Part shown: positions 43,560 to 53,380 of the stretch, piece after piece
Numbering within the stretch: position 1 is the stretch's first letter
How the letters are laid out: the number at the start of each line of letters is the position of its first letter
Source of the DNA: Peptoniphilus_B koenoeneniae
GTDB lineage: Bacteria; Bacillota; Clostridia; Tissierellales; Peptoniphilaceae
DNA length: 64,000 bases
Direction of reading: 5' to 3'
Assembly (NCBI RefSeq): GCF_030812875.1
Contig: NZ_JAUSTN010000002.1
Coordinates: 186,001 to 250,000 of the forward strand
Translations under genes and position numbers: made by a program
The notes under the pieces: model-generated
Databases searched by the model: none
What the model saw: the letters and a program-made list of their open reading frames with translations, nothing else
What the model was told of the DNA's origin: nothing

Positions 43560-46136
43560 TTATTTTACTTGAAGATCAAGGGAATTGTCTTTTACAACTA
43601 TTTCAACTTTACTTTTTTCTATTACTTTTCCTGCTATTATAAGTCTTGAAAGTTTTGTTTCAATTTGTGATTGAATATATCTTTTTACAGGTCTTGCTCC
43701 ATATTGAATGTTGTAAGAATTTTTCAAAATATATTCTTTTGCTTCTTCTGTTGCTTTTAAGCTTATTTCCCTTTCTTTTAAACGGTCTTCTATTTCTTTT
43801 ATTGAAGCTTCTATTATTTTAAATATTTGATCTTTCATAAGAGGCTTAAATAAAACTATTTCGTCTACTCTGTTTAAAAATTCCGGTCTAAATTCTCTTT
43901 TTAATTTTTCATTTACAGCGTCTTTTGCTTCTTGAGAAATTTCTCCGTCTTCTTTTATTCCTTCAAGTAGGTCTGATGAGCCTAAGTTACTTGTCATTAT
44001 AATGACAGTATTTTTAAAGTCTACTGTCCTTCCTTGATTGTCTGTAAGTCTTCCGTCGTCTAATACTTGAAGGAGTATATTAAATACATCTGGATGGGCT
44101 TTTTCTATTTCATCAAACAAGACTACTGAATAGGGTTTACGTCTTACAGCTTCTGTAAGTTGTCCCCCTTCTTCATAGCCTACATATCCTGGTGGCGATC
44201 CTATTAGTCTTGATACTGAAAATTTTTCCATATATTCACTCATATCAAGTCTTATAAGATTTTTTTCATCGTCAAATAAGTCTTCTGTTAAGGCCTTTGC
44301 TGTTTCAGTTTTTCCTACTCCTGTGGGTCCTAAAAATATAAATGAACCTATGGGTCTATTTTGTGATTTAAGACCTGCTCTTGCTCTTAATACGGCGTCT
44401 GATACTGCTTCTACTGCTTGGTCTTGCCCTATTACTCTTTGGTGAAGTCTTTGGTCTAATTTTAAAAGTTTTTCCTTTTCAGTTTCATTTAATTTTTCAA
44501 GAGCTATTCCTGTCCAGCGGCTTATTACTTGTCTGATTTCTTCTTCTCCCACTACTTCCTTTACCATGGAATGTTCGTCTTTTGTTATTTTTTCTGCTTC
44601 TTTTAATTGTTTTTCCAGTTCAGGCAGTTGTCCATATTTTAAAACTGAAAGTTGTTCCAAATCATATTTTCTTTCGGCTTCTTCTATTTTGTGTTTTATA
44701 TCTTCTATTTTTTCTTTAAGTTCTTTTACTCTGTCTAAGTCTTTCTTTTCTGCTTCCCATTTTGCCTTTTGAAGATCATAGCTTTCTTTTTCTTTAGAAA
44801 GTTCTTCTTCTATATTTTGAAGACGCTTTAAACTTTGGTCGTCTTTTTCTTTTTTTAAAGTTTCCCTTTCTATTTCCAATTGAAGAATTTTACGTCTTAC
44901 TTGGTCTATTTCCGTTGGCATGGAGTCAATTTCAGTTCTTAACATGGCGCAGGCTTCATCCATTAAATCAATTGCCTTGTCCGGTAAAAATCTGTCTGAA
45001 ATATATCTGTCTGAAAGAACTGCTGCAGCTATTACTGCTGAGTCGGAAATCCTTATACCATGATAAATTTCGTATTTATTTTTTATTCCACGTAAAATTG
45101 AAATGGTTTCTTCTACTGTTGGTTCGCTCACTAAGACTTTTTGAAATCTTCTTTCAAGGGCTGGGTCTTTTTCTATATATTTTCTAAATTCATCAAGGGT
45201 TGTTGCTCCTATTGCATGAAGTTCTCCCCTGGCAAGCATAGGTTTTAAAAGGTTTGATGCGTCCATAGCACCATCTGTTTTCCCTGCACCTACAATGTTG
45301 TGAATTTCATCTATAAATAATATTATTTGACCTTCGCTTTTTCTTACTTCCCCTAAAACAGCCTTTAATCTTTCTTCAAATTCTCCCCTGTATTTTGCTC
45401 CTGCTATTAATGAACCCATGTCAAGAGAGAAAATAGTCTTTGTTTTTAAACCTTCAGGAACATCTCCTGATACTATTCTTTGGGCAAGTCCTTCAACTAT
45501 GGCAGTTTTACCTACACCAGGTTCTCCAATTAAAACGGGGTTGTTTTTTGTACGTCTTGATAAAATTCTTATTACATTACGAATTTCTTCATCTTTACCT
45601 ATAACCGGATCTATTTTTCCGGCACGAGCTTCCATAGTTAAATCTCTACCATATTTATTTAAAGCATCAAAAGTATCTTCCGGATTATCACTGGTAACGT
45701 GTTGATTGCCTCTTATTTTTTGAAGATTTTCAAGAAAATTTTCCATATTTATGTTAAATTTTTTGAAAATTTCTTTAGACTTTCCTCCACGTTTTATCAT
45801 TGCCATGTAAAGATGTTCAACGGAAGTATAAGAGTCTGCAAATTCATCTCTTATCTTATCTGCGTCCCTTATTATTACGGCAAGATCTTGGCTGGGAGAT
45901 ATATTTCCCCCTCTTTGCTTAGGAAGTTTTTCAATTTCCTTTTTCAAATCGTCTTTTACTAAATCTGGATTAATTCCCATATATGATAATACTTTGGAAA
46001 TCAAACCTTCATTATCAGACACTAAAGCCTGATTTAAATGGATATCTTCTATTTGAGGATTTCCAAATTCATTTGCAAGATTTTGAGCTTTTTGTAAAGC
46101 TTCTACGCTTTTTTGCGTCCACTTTTCAAAATTCAT
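43560..46136 (-). CDS. clpB: Chaperone/disaggregase ClpB
   Basis: 858 residues: Clp-N repeats (1-145), AAA-1 with Walker A GEPGVGKTA and LFIDEIHN, a long coiled-coil M domain (about 400-525), and AAA-2 with GPTGVGKTETAKAL and LFDEIEKAHPDVF. It cooperates with DnaK to rescue aggregates. GGTGAT precedes the ATG. It follows a dnaJ-like gene in a CtsR-type operon. Confidence 0.97.
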   Translation of the reverse strand: MNFEKWTQKSVEALQKAQNLANEFGNPQIEDIHLNQALVSDNEGLISKVLSYMGINPDLVKDDLKKEIEKLPKQRGGNISPSQDLAVIIRDADKIRDEFADSYTSVEHLYMAMIKRGGKSKEIFKKFNINMENFLENLQKIRGNQHVTSDNPEDTFDALNKYGRDLTMEARAGKIDPVIGKDEEIRNVIRILSRRTKNNPVLIGEPGVGKTAIVEGLAQRIVSGDVPEGLKTKTIFSLDMGSLIAGAKYRGEFEERLKAVLGEVRKSEGQIILFIDEIHNIVGAGKTDGAMDASNLLKPMLARGELHAIGATTLDEFRKYIEKDPALERRFQKVLVSEPTVEETISILRGIKNKYEIYHGIRISDSAVIAAAVLSDRYISDRFLPDKAIDLMDEACAMLRTEIDSMPTEIDQVRRKILQLEIERETLKKEKDDQSLKRLQNIEEELSKEKESYDLQKAKWEAEKKDLDRVKELKEKIEDIKHKIEEAERKYDLEQLSVLKYGQLPELEKQLKEAEKITKDEHSMVKEVVGEEEIRQVISRWTGIALEKLNETEKEKLLKLDQRLHQRVIGQDQAVEAVSDAVLRARAGLKSQNRPIGSFIFLGPTGVGKTETAKALTEDLFDDEKNLIRLDMSEYMEKFSVSRLIGSPPGYVGYEEGGQLTEAVRRKPYSVVLFDEIEKAHPDVFNILLQVLDDGRLTDNQGRTVDFKNTVIIMTSNLGSSDLLEGIKEDGEISQEAKDAVNEKLKREFRPEFLNRVDEIVLFKPLMKDQIFKIIEASIKEIEDRLKEREISLKATEEAKEYILKNSYNIQYGARPVKRYIQSQIETKLSRLIIAGKVIEKSKVEIVVKDNSLDLQVK

Positions 46137-46169
46137 ATTATCACCTTTTTCTTTTTTATTTTCTTTTTT

Positions 46170-47096
46170 CTATTTATCTAAATCTCTTAGCTTTTCATAT
46201 AAATCCTTTTGGTCTTGGCTTAAGCTTTGAGGATTTACAATGTTAAATTCTATATATAAGTCTCCTTTTTTGCCCTTTAAGTCTTTAAAACCTCTGCCTG
46301 CTACACGCATTTTGCTTCCACCCTTAAAACCTGCGGGAAGTTTTAATTTTATTTTTCCATTTAAGGTATCTACTAAAAGATCCTTTCCTAAAGCTGCATC
46401 CCACGGGAAAATATTAACCTTACTAGTTAAATTTAAGCCATCAAGGGTAAAATTGTGATTAGGTATTAATTTTATTTTAAATAAAATATCTCCATTAACT
46501 CCGTATTTTTCACCCTTAACTTTGATTTTTTTACTAGGGCCTATACCTGATGGAATTTTTAAATCAATATCCACAGATTTTGAATCTATATTAAGTTTTA
46601 ATTTTTTTTCAGTTCCCTTATAAGCTTCCTCTAAAGAAAGACTAATTTCAGTTTCATAGGATTTTCTTTGAGGTTTTCTGCTTCTTGAAGAAGTCATATC
46701 GGAAAAAATATCTCCCATATTAAAACCACCAAAGCTTCCCTTACTAAAACCCCTATCCTTTGAAGAATCTCTACCGAAAATTAAATCAAAAAAGTCTGAA
46801 AAATTTCCTCCACTTCCCCCGCTCGTATAGGTGTAACCATATTGAGAGGGATCGAAGTTTGTTCCTTGACTGAAATCATAATTTGATCCGAAGGTATCGT
46901 ATTTTTGTCTTTTATCTTTATCTGAAAGCACTTCATAAGCTTCGTTTATCTCTTTAAATTTTTCCTGACTTTTTTTATCACCTTGATTTAAGTCCGGATG
47001 ATATTTTTTTGCAAGCTTTCTAAAGGCTGATTTAATTTCTTTATCTGATGCGCTTTTTTCAACGCCTAAAATTTTATAATAATCTTTATACTCCAT
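46170..47096 (-). CDS. DnaJ/CbpA-type co-chaperone
   Basis: 308 residues: N-terminal J domain with the HPD motif (KKYHPDLN), a G/F-rich linker (about 75-140) and the C-terminal substrate-binding domain. The cysteine zinc-finger of DnaJ is absent, so it is of the CbpA class. ATG at 47096 is preferred to GTG at 47105 because AAGGAA would be too close to the latter. First gene of the clpB operon. Confidence 0.92.
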   Translation of the reverse strand: MEYKDYYKILGVEKSASDKEIKSAFRKLAKKYHPDLNQGDKKSQEKFKEINEAYEVLSDKDKRQKYDTFGSNYDFSQGTNFDPSQYGYTYTSGGSGGNFSDFFDLIFGRDSSKDRGFSKGSFGGFNMGDIFSDMTSSRSRKPQRKSYETEISLSLEEAYKGTEKKLKLNIDSKSVDIDLKIPSGIGPSKKIKVKGEKYGVNGDILFKIKLIPNHNFTLDGLNLTSKVNIFPWDAALGKDLLVDTLNGKIKLKLPAGFKGGSKMRVAGRGFKDLKGKKGDLYIEFNIVNPQSLSQDQKDLYEKLRDLDK

Positions 47097-47151
47097 ATAT
47101 TTCACTTCCTTGTACAGATCAAATTTGTTTTAATATTTTTTCGCTTTTATG

Positions 47152-47205
47152 TTTGACCTTCTTTGACCTTAGCTTTATTATAACATCTATTATTTTTTTT
47201 GCAAA
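47152..47205 (-). promoter_or_regulatory. Promoter and CtsR operator of the dnaJ-clpB operon
   Basis: Minus strand: TTTGCA (47200-47205), 17 bp, TATAAT (47177-47182), then GGTCAAA-GAA-GGTCAAA (47152-47168). The direct heptad repeat with a three-base gap is the textbook CtsR site and lies across the transcription start, so the operon should be heat-inducible by release of CtsR. The ctsR gene is not in the window. Confidence 0.88.
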
Positions 47206-47284
47206 TATTTTTCAAAAAAATTTTTTATTTTTTTATAAGATATTTTTTACGCTTTATATAGAGCATTTTAAAATTTAATTTTTT

Positions 47285-47302
47285 ATGCTTCACGTGAAGC
47301 AT
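47285..47302. repeat. Perfect palindrome ATGCTTCACGTGAAGCAT
   Basis: An 18-bp perfect palindrome followed by T-rich sequence on the plus strand. It may be a second terminator element or a protein site between the smpB and dnaJ units. Confidence 0.5.
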
Positions 47303-47320
47303 TTTTGTTTTTTATATTAA

Positions 47321-47352
47321 AAAAACATGGAAATAAAATTTTCCATGTTTTT
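47321..47352 (-). terminator. Terminator of smpB
   Basis: Minus-strand stem AAACATGGAAA / TTTCCATGTTT followed by T-rich sequence, just after smpB. Confidence 0.8.
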
Positions 47353-47365
47353 AAATTTTTTATTT

Positions 47366-47821
47366 TTAATTTTTTTCATATTGTTTTATGCGTCTATCTG
47401 CATCTCTTTTTGCTATTGCATCTCTTTTGTCGTAAAGTTTTTTACCTCTTGCTAAGGCTATCTCAACTTTTACCCTGCCTCTTACCAAATAAACTTTTGT
47501 TGGAATTATTGTGTAACCTTTTTGAGAAATTGCCCTGTCCAATTTTCTTATTTCACTTTTATTTAAAAGAAGTTTTCTTTCTCTTATTGGATCCACATTA
47601 TAAATTCCCCCTTGTTCATAGGGGCTTATGTGCATATTTTCTATAAAAACTTCTCTATTTTTTATTTGGCAGTAGGCATCTTTTATATTACATTTTCCTT
47701 TTCTTATAGATTTAACTTCCGTTCCTACTAAAACTATTCCAGCTTCGTAAGTTTCATCTAAAAAATATTCATGTCTTGCTTTTCTATTTTGTGCAAGAAA
47801 ATTTTCTTGTTCTTTTGCCAT
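47366..47821 (-). CDS. smpB: SsrA-binding protein SmpB
   Basis: 151 residues; KARHEYFLDETYEAGIVLVGTEVKS, IYNVDPIRERKLLLNK and the basic C-terminal KRDADRRIKQYEKN. It delivers tmRNA to stalled ribosomes. The tmRNA gene itself is not found in the gap downstream. The gene follows RNase R, its functional partner, by two bases. Confidence 0.96.
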   Translation of the reverse strand: MAKEQENFLAQNRKARHEYFLDETYEAGIVLVGTEVKSIRKGKCNIKDAYCQIKNREVFIENMHISPYEQGGIYNVDPIRERKLLLNKSEIRKLDRAISQKGYTIIPTKVYLVRGRVKVEIALARGKKLYDKRDAIAKRDADRRIKQYEKN

Positions 47822-47823
47822 TT

Positions 47824-49908
47824 TTACTCCAATTCAAAGTCTATTGTCCCTGCAATCAAATCTGCTCCTAGACATTTTACTTTTACCTTATCTCCCATGT
47901 GGTAGCTTTTATTACTTTGTGTACTTTTTGCACAAAATTCATTTTCATCATATTCAAAGTACTCGTCCATGGACTGATAGGACACTAAGCCTTCAATTAA
48001 ATTTTGAAGTTGGACAAATATTCCGAAGTTTGTAACAGATGAGATTATACCTTCAAAAGATTCTCCTATGTGATCTTTCATGTATTCAGCCATTTTAACT
48101 GCATCCACTTTTCTTTCGGCGCTTTGAGCAACTCTTTCCATCATTGAAGTTTTATCTGCTATTAAAGGCATTAGGGCTTCAAGACTTTTTATTCTTTTTT
48201 CAGAAAGTCTTCCATGAATTATATCTTTTATTACTCTATGAATTGTAAGGTCCGCATATCTTCTTATAGGTGATGTGAAGTGACAATAATATTTTGATGC
48301 AAGTCCAAAGTGTTTATCATTTACTTCCGAATATCTTGCCTTTTGCAAACTTCTAAGGGCAAGAGTTGAAACAAAAAGCTCTTCCGGACTTCCTTCCACT
48401 TTTTTTATAAGCTTTTGTATTTCTATAGGTTGCAGTTCTTGTGAAACTTTTACTTTTAAATCTAAATGTCTTATAGCTGCATTTAGGGTATCGATTTTTT
48501 CTTCTTCCGGTTCTTCGTGAATTCTGTATAAAAAGGGAACTTGCATCCAATAATAGGTTTCTGCAACTGTTTCATTGGCAAGTATCATAAATTCTTCTAT
48601 AAGCTTATTGCCTATTCTTCTTTCGCTTATTTTTACTTCAAGAGGGTGGCCTTCCTCGTTAATGACAAACTCATTTTCTGGAAAGTCAAAATCTATAGCT
48701 CCCCTGTCTTCTCTTTTTTTCATTAAAATTTCAGCAAGTTCTTTTCCTAAATCCAGACTTTCATAAAGGCCTTCAAGACTTTCATGTTTTATTCCTTTTT
48801 CAAGATAGTCACTTACATTATCGTATACCAGTCTTCTTTTAGATTTTATTACAGATTCTTTTATTTCCGATTTTATTACTTTTCCTTTTTGATCCACTGT
48901 CATTAGACAAGATAAGGTGAGCCTTTCAACTCCTTCATTTAAAGAACAAATGCCATTGGAAAGTTCAACTGGAAGCATAGGAATTACTTTGTCTATAAGG
49001 TAATAGGAATTTCCTCTTTTAAAAGCTTCCTTATCAATATAAGAGGCTTCTTTTACATATTGACTTACATCTGCTATATGAACTCCCAAAAAATATGTCC
49101 CGTCTGTGTTTTTACAAACTTCTATAGCATCATCAAAGTCTTTTGAATCTTTTCCGTCTATTGTATAAATTGTATGGTCCCTAAAATCTGCCCTATCCTT
49201 TAAAGATTTTTCAGAAATTTCTTGGGGTATATATTTTGCTTCATTTAAAACTTTTTTCGGAAATTTTAAAGGTATATCAAAGCTTTGAGCTATGGAAAGT
49301 ATATCTACTCCCGGCTCCCCCACATAACCTAAGATGCCCTTTATTTTTCCTTCAGGGTTTTTATTTTTTTCGGCCCATTTTGTTATTTTTACTACTACTT
49401 TTTGTCCGTCTTGAGCGCCATTTATTTCTTCTTTTGGTATATAAATATCACTACTATATTTAGGATCATCAGGTATTACAAAACCATAGTCTTTTGAGGC
49501 TTGAAGTACTCCTATTATTTTTTCTTCCCCTCTTTTTATTATTTTTAAAACTTTTCCTTCTGGTTTTTTATCTTTCTGATCCTTTTTTATTTTTACAAGG
49601 ACAATATCCTTATTCATGGCAGAATTCATATCTTCTTTTGCAATATAAATGTCCTTTGCCATGTCAGATATTAAAAAGCCAAAACCTTTTTCGTTTCCCT
49701 GTATTTTTCCTCTTACATATTTAACTCCGTCTACTAAAAAAATCTTTTCATGCTTATCTATAAAAATCTTTCCATCTTTTTCAAGACCATCAATCATTTT
49801 TATAAATTCTTTTCTATTGTATTTATCTACTTGAAAGATTTTAGGAAGTTTTCCCAAACCAACGCCAGGATTTTCTTTAATATATTCTAAAATTTTATCT
49901 TCAATCAT
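47824..49908 (-). CDS. rnr: Ribonuclease R
   Basis: 694 residues: an N-terminal helix-turn-helix-like domain, cold-shock domains (GFGFLISD, DYGFVIPDD), the RNB catalytic domain with TIDGKDSKDFDDAIE metal-binding aspartates, and a C-terminal S1 domain (GIISSVTNFGIFVQL). It degrades structured RNA and non-stop mRNA together with tmRNA/SmpB. Overlaps the ddl stop by one base. Confidence 0.96.
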   Translation of the reverse strand: MIEDKILEYIKENPGVGLGKLPKIFQVDKYNRKEFIKMIDGLEKDGKIFIDKHEKIFLVDGVKYVRGKIQGNEKGFGFLISDMAKDIYIAKEDMNSAMNKDIVLVKIKKDQKDKKPEGKVLKIIKRGEEKIIGVLQASKDYGFVIPDDPKYSSDIYIPKEEINGAQDGQKVVVKITKWAEKNKNPEGKIKGILGYVGEPGVDILSIAQSFDIPLKFPKKVLNEAKYIPQEISEKSLKDRADFRDHTIYTIDGKDSKDFDDAIEVCKNTDGTYFLGVHIADVSQYVKEASYIDKEAFKRGNSYYLIDKVIPMLPVELSNGICSLNEGVERLTLSCLMTVDQKGKVIKSEIKESVIKSKRRLVYDNVSDYLEKGIKHESLEGLYESLDLGKELAEILMKKREDRGAIDFDFPENEFVINEEGHPLEVKISERRIGNKLIEEFMILANETVAETYYWMQVPFLYRIHEEPEEEKIDTLNAAIRHLDLKVKVSQELQPIEIQKLIKKVEGSPEELFVSTLALRSLQKARYSEVNDKHFGLASKYYCHFTSPIRRYADLTIHRVIKDIIHGRLSEKRIKSLEALMPLIADKTSMMERVAQSAERKVDAVKMAEYMKDHIGESFEGIISSVTNFGIFVQLQNLIEGLVSYQSMDEYFEYDENEFCAKSTQSNKSYHMGDKVKVKCLGADLIAGTIDFELE

Positions 49909-51080
49909 TATAATTTCGCCCCATAAGTGGTTTTATTAAATAGATCTGAATCATAAGAATAAATGTTTTTATTTCTTTGTCCATTTCTTTTCTTTCCAAA
50001 CTCAATAAGTTTTGTTATGAGGTCTGTCATTTTTATTCCCATAGGTTCAAAAAGATAAAAAGAAATTGATCCAGGCAGGGTATTGATTTCATTTACATAA
50101 ACCTTATCCTTATCAACTAAAAAATCTACTCTTGCAACGCCATTTCCGTCTATAGCACAAAATGCTTTTTTAGCAAGATTTTCTATTTCTTCCTTCATCT
50201 CTTGAGAAATTTTAGCCGGTAGATTTTTTTCTTGATTTTTCATTCCTCCACCGCTTTTAGTTTTTCCAGATCCCATATATTTATCTTGATAAGATAAAAA
50301 GTCCTTCCATCCTAAGGGTTCTTCACAAAGGGAAGTTATAAGGTCATTTTCATAACCTAAAACAGCACAGTTTATTTCTCTTGGGCTTTCTACAGCTTTT
50401 TCAACTAAGATTTTTCTATCATAATTTTTGGCAACTTCTATAGCTTCTATAAAAGAAGTTCTGTCCTTTGCCTTTGAAATTCCTACACTTGAGCCTAAGT
50501 TTGCAGGCTTTACAAAAAGAGGATAGCCTATTTTTTCAGCTTTTTCTATGATTTGGTCTTCATTAAAACCATCTCTGTAAAAATAAAAATAATCAGTCAT
50601 TGGAATATTAAAAGAGCCGAAAACTTTTTTCATAAGAACCTTGTCCATACCCACTGCAGCTGCTGAAACTCCACAACCTATATAGGGTATTCCAATAAGT
50701 TCAAAAAGTCCTTGGATGCATCCATCTTCTCCAAAAGTTCCGTGAAGGGCAATAAATACTCCGTCTATTTTTTTATAAATTTGAGTCGATTCAGTCTTTT
50801 TACTGAAAAGTCCTCCCTTTTCTTCCACTTGGGTATAAAGATTAAAATCTTTATAAATGGGCTTAAAAAATACTTCTTGAGTATTTTCAAATCTCTTATG
50901 TTTTATATTTCCGAAATCTTTAAGACCCTCTCCACTTAAGAATTTTCCGTCTTTTGTAATCAAAATAGGAATTGGATTAAATTTTGTCCTATCCATATTT
51001 TCCACAACTTGCATCCCCGTTATTACGGAAACTTCATGTTCTACGCTTCTTCCCCCAAAAATAACTGCAATATTTTCCAT
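49908..51080 (-). CDS. ddl: D-alanine--D-alanine ligase
   Basis: 390 residues, ATP-grasp enzyme: VIFGGRSVEHEVS at the N-terminus, HGTFGEDG, KPANLGSSVGISKA, EINTLPG near the C-terminus. It makes the D-Ala-D-Ala dipeptide for peptidoglycan. The length is slightly above usual owing to an insertion around residues 70-95 and a C-terminal tail. It follows the MurF-like gene by three bases. Confidence 0.95.
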   Translation of the reverse strand: MENIAVIFGGRSVEHEVSVITGMQVVENMDRTKFNPIPILITKDGKFLSGEGLKDFGNIKHKRFENTQEVFFKPIYKDFNLYTQVEEKGGLFSKKTESTQIYKKIDGVFIALHGTFGEDGCIQGLFELIGIPYIGCGVSAAAVGMDKVLMKKVFGSFNIPMTDYFYFYRDGFNEDQIIEKAEKIGYPLFVKPANLGSSVGISKAKDRTSFIEAIEVAKNYDRKILVEKAVESPREINCAVLGYENDLITSLCEEPLGWKDFLSYQDKYMGSGKTKSGGGMKNQEKNLPAKISQEMKEEIENLAKKAFCAIDGNGVARVDFLVDKDKVYVNEINTLPGSISFYLFEPMGIKMTDLITKLIEFGKKRNGQRNKNIYSYDSDLFNKTTYGAKL

Positions 51081-51083
51081 TTT

Positions 51084-52607
51084 TTACTCCTCATAAGTAT
51101 CCGGCAAATCATTTTCAAAAAGCACAACATCATTTGGTCTTGTGATTTTTGAAAGCTCAGACATTGCTTGATTTAAATTCTTTACAACTATAATTTTATC
51201 ACTTTCAACTCCCATTTCCTCGAGACCTCTTTTAATAGGAGCTGTTCTTTTTATACCAACAAGAATGGAATAGTCGCAGACATCAGCCATAACTTTTCCT
51301 ATCTTATAATTTTCCTCTTCTTCCATATCTCCCAGTTCAACCATACCGGGAGTTATAATTATCTTTCGTCCATTTTTAAAGGCACCTAAGACTTTTAAAG
51401 CGGCACGAAAACCTACAGGGTTTGAATTAAAAGCATCATCTATAACTATTACTCCATTTCCTCCCCCTTCAATTAAATTAAGTCTATGTTCAACGGGTTC
51501 TACTTTTTTTATTCCATTCACAACTTCTTCAAGGCTCATTCCTAAAGTAAGAGCGGCTCCTGCAGCTCCCAGTAAATTTTGAATTGAATGTTCTCCCAAA
51601 AGTTTTGTTGTGCAAGGAAGAGATTTACCTTCATAGCTTAAATCAAAGCTTGAACCCCTTTCATCCAGGACTATATTTTCAGCCTTTAAACTTAATTTTT
51701 CATTGTCTTTTAAACCGTATCTTATAGTCTTTTTTAAAGTTTTATCTGCAAGAGGCTTTACATAGTCGTTGTCATAATTAAAAATTGCAGTCCCATCTTC
51801 CGGAAGATTTTCAATTAATTCATACTTTGTCTTTTGTATATTTTCAATGGTCTTGAAAGATTGCATGTGAGTAGGCCCTACTGCAGTTAAAATTCCAATA
51901 TCAGGCATAACAAGTTTTGCACACTCATCTATTTCTCCAGGTTTATAGGCTCCCATTTCAGCAATAAAAATCTGACTTTCCTCTTCTAGGTCATTATTTA
52001 TAACCTTTGAAAGTCCCATGGGGGTGTTGTAAGAAGAAGGTGAATTTTGTACCTTAAACTTTTCCCTTAAAATTGTTTCCAAATAAAATTTTACACTGGT
52101 CTTTCCAAAAGAACCTGTGATGCCCACTACTTTAAGACCATTTTTTTTATATTTTATTATTTTTTCCTGAGCGGATTTATAAAATCCCATATTAATTTTC
52201 TTTTCTAAAGGACTTCTTATTCCATTGGCAATTAAAAGAATTAAGGGTTGAATAAGAGCTATCAATAAAACAAGAACAATTATTACAAGACCTAAGTCAT
52301 TGAATTTTGCAAATAAAAGACCCAAAACTCCTGCAAAAAGAACTGAATTTATAAATAAAAATAGTTTATATAACCTCTTTGCCCTGTCAGTCATCACAAG
52401 GGGAGTTTTTGCATCTGTAGTATTTGTAAAAGAAAAAACCTTATTTAAATTTTCTTTAAGCCATATAGCAAATTTAGAATTGTTATATTCTTCAATTTGC
52501 AACATATTAAGCATGTATCTTCCCCTTGCCAGGCATAATAAATAACCTAAAAAAACATATACCAAGTAAAGAGTAAGACGTAATATATCTAAAATTCCAA
52601 AATTCAT
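51084..52607 (-). CDS. MurF-like Mur ligase with N-terminal membrane domain
   Basis: 507 residues. The C-terminal two-thirds is a Mur ligase: ATP loop GITGSFGKTSVK, EMGAYKPGEI, TAVGPTHMQSF, EHSIQNLLGAAG and IDDAFNSNPVGF. In place of the usual soluble UDP-MurNAc-binding domain, the first 150 residues contain three membrane segments (about 7-27, 82-102, 108-130). Position directly before ddl supports UDP-MurNAc-tripeptide:D-Ala-D-Ala ligation at the membrane; an atypical amino-acid ligase is also possible. It overlaps the hydrolase gene by 4 bp. Confidence 0.82.
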   Translation of the reverse strand: MNFGILDILRLTLYLVYVFLGYLLCLARGRYMLNMLQIEEYNNSKFAIWLKENLNKVFSFTNTTDAKTPLVMTDRAKRLYKLFLFINSVLFAGVLGLLFAKFNDLGLVIIVLVLLIALIQPLILLIANGIRSPLEKKINMGFYKSAQEKIIKYKKNGLKVVGITGSFGKTSVKFYLETILREKFKVQNSPSSYNTPMGLSKVINNDLEEESQIFIAEMGAYKPGEIDECAKLVMPDIGILTAVGPTHMQSFKTIENIQKTKYELIENLPEDGTAIFNYDNDYVKPLADKTLKKTIRYGLKDNEKLSLKAENIVLDERGSSFDLSYEGKSLPCTTKLLGEHSIQNLLGAAGAALTLGMSLEEVVNGIKKVEPVEHRLNLIEGGGNGVIVIDDAFNSNPVGFRAALKVLGAFKNGRKIIITPGMVELGDMEEEENYKIGKVMADVCDYSILVGIKRTAPIKRGLEEMGVESDKIIVVKNLNQAMSELSKITRPNDVVLFENDLPDTYEE

Positions 52608-53380
52608 TTAATTTCTCCTAAATAAGATCTAAGAACAGGACCGAAAGAATTAAAATCATCAAGATAAGAGTAGTGCCCCCCATCTAAAACCACAAGTCCT
52701 GAATTTTTTATTTTTTTATTAAAAACCTCCCCCATATAAAGAGGAGTTGCATCGTCATTTTTGCCCCATATTAAAAGAGTATCTGCCTTAATTTTTTCAA
52801 AATAAGACTCCGTAGACTCATTTACAACTTTTACAAAAATTTTTCTCATTATTCCCTGAGCCGCATTATAATCATCGGAACCGCGAGATTTTTTAAAACT
52901 TTCCAGTTTTTTTTCTCCAATAAAGGGTTTAAAAATCCTGTAAATATTTTTCATAAGCTTATAGGAATAAACTTTAAAATAATAGTCAAAAGTTCTCTTA
53001 GGTAAAACCCCTGAAGCATCAATTAAAACCAGCCCCTTAACTTTTTCCGGATACTTTGCGGCAAAAATGCTTAAAGTTTTTCCGCCAAAGGAATGACCTA
53101 TAAAACTTGCAGATTTTAAATTTAACTTATCTAAAATTTTTTTTAAAAATTCACTATATTCATAAGTGCCCCAGACTTCATTAGGCGCATCAGAAGCCCC
53201 AAATCCAGGTGCATCATAAGCAAAGACATATCTATCTTCAATTAAATTAAAAATTGGCATTATAGACTCGATATAGGCGCCCCAGCCATGTAAAATTATA
53301 AGGGCATCATCTTTATTTTTATCTCCCTTATCAATATAGGCAATATTTATATCATCTATTTTTAAATTTTTCTTAATCAT
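52604..53380 (-). CDS. Alpha/beta hydrolase
   Basis: 258 residues with catalytic S in GHSFGGKT, D in LLIWGKNDDATP and H in DGGHYSYLDD. The oxyanion HGWGAYIES block is present. Located in an operon with the cell wall ligases; substrate unknown. Overlaps its neighbours by 4 bp on each side. Confidence 0.88.
   Translation of the reverse strand: MIKKNLKIDDINIAYIDKGDKNKDDALIILHGWGAYIESIMPIFNLIEDRYVFAYDAPGFGASDAPNEVWGTYEYSEFLKKILDKLNLKSASFIGHSFGGKTLSIFAAKYPEKVKGLVLIDASGVLPKRTFDYYFKVYSYKLMKNIYRIFKPFIGEKKLESFKKSRGSDDYNAAQGIMRKIFVKVVNESTESYFEKIKADTLLIWGKNDDATPLYMGEVFNKKIKNSGLVVLDGGHYSYLDDFNSFGPVLRSYLGEIK

Noticed and set aside
47105..47366. A tmRNA gene next to smpB
   Set aside because: The gap is only about 260 bases and holds a promoter, a CtsR box and two hairpins; no tRNA-like ends or tag frame are seen.
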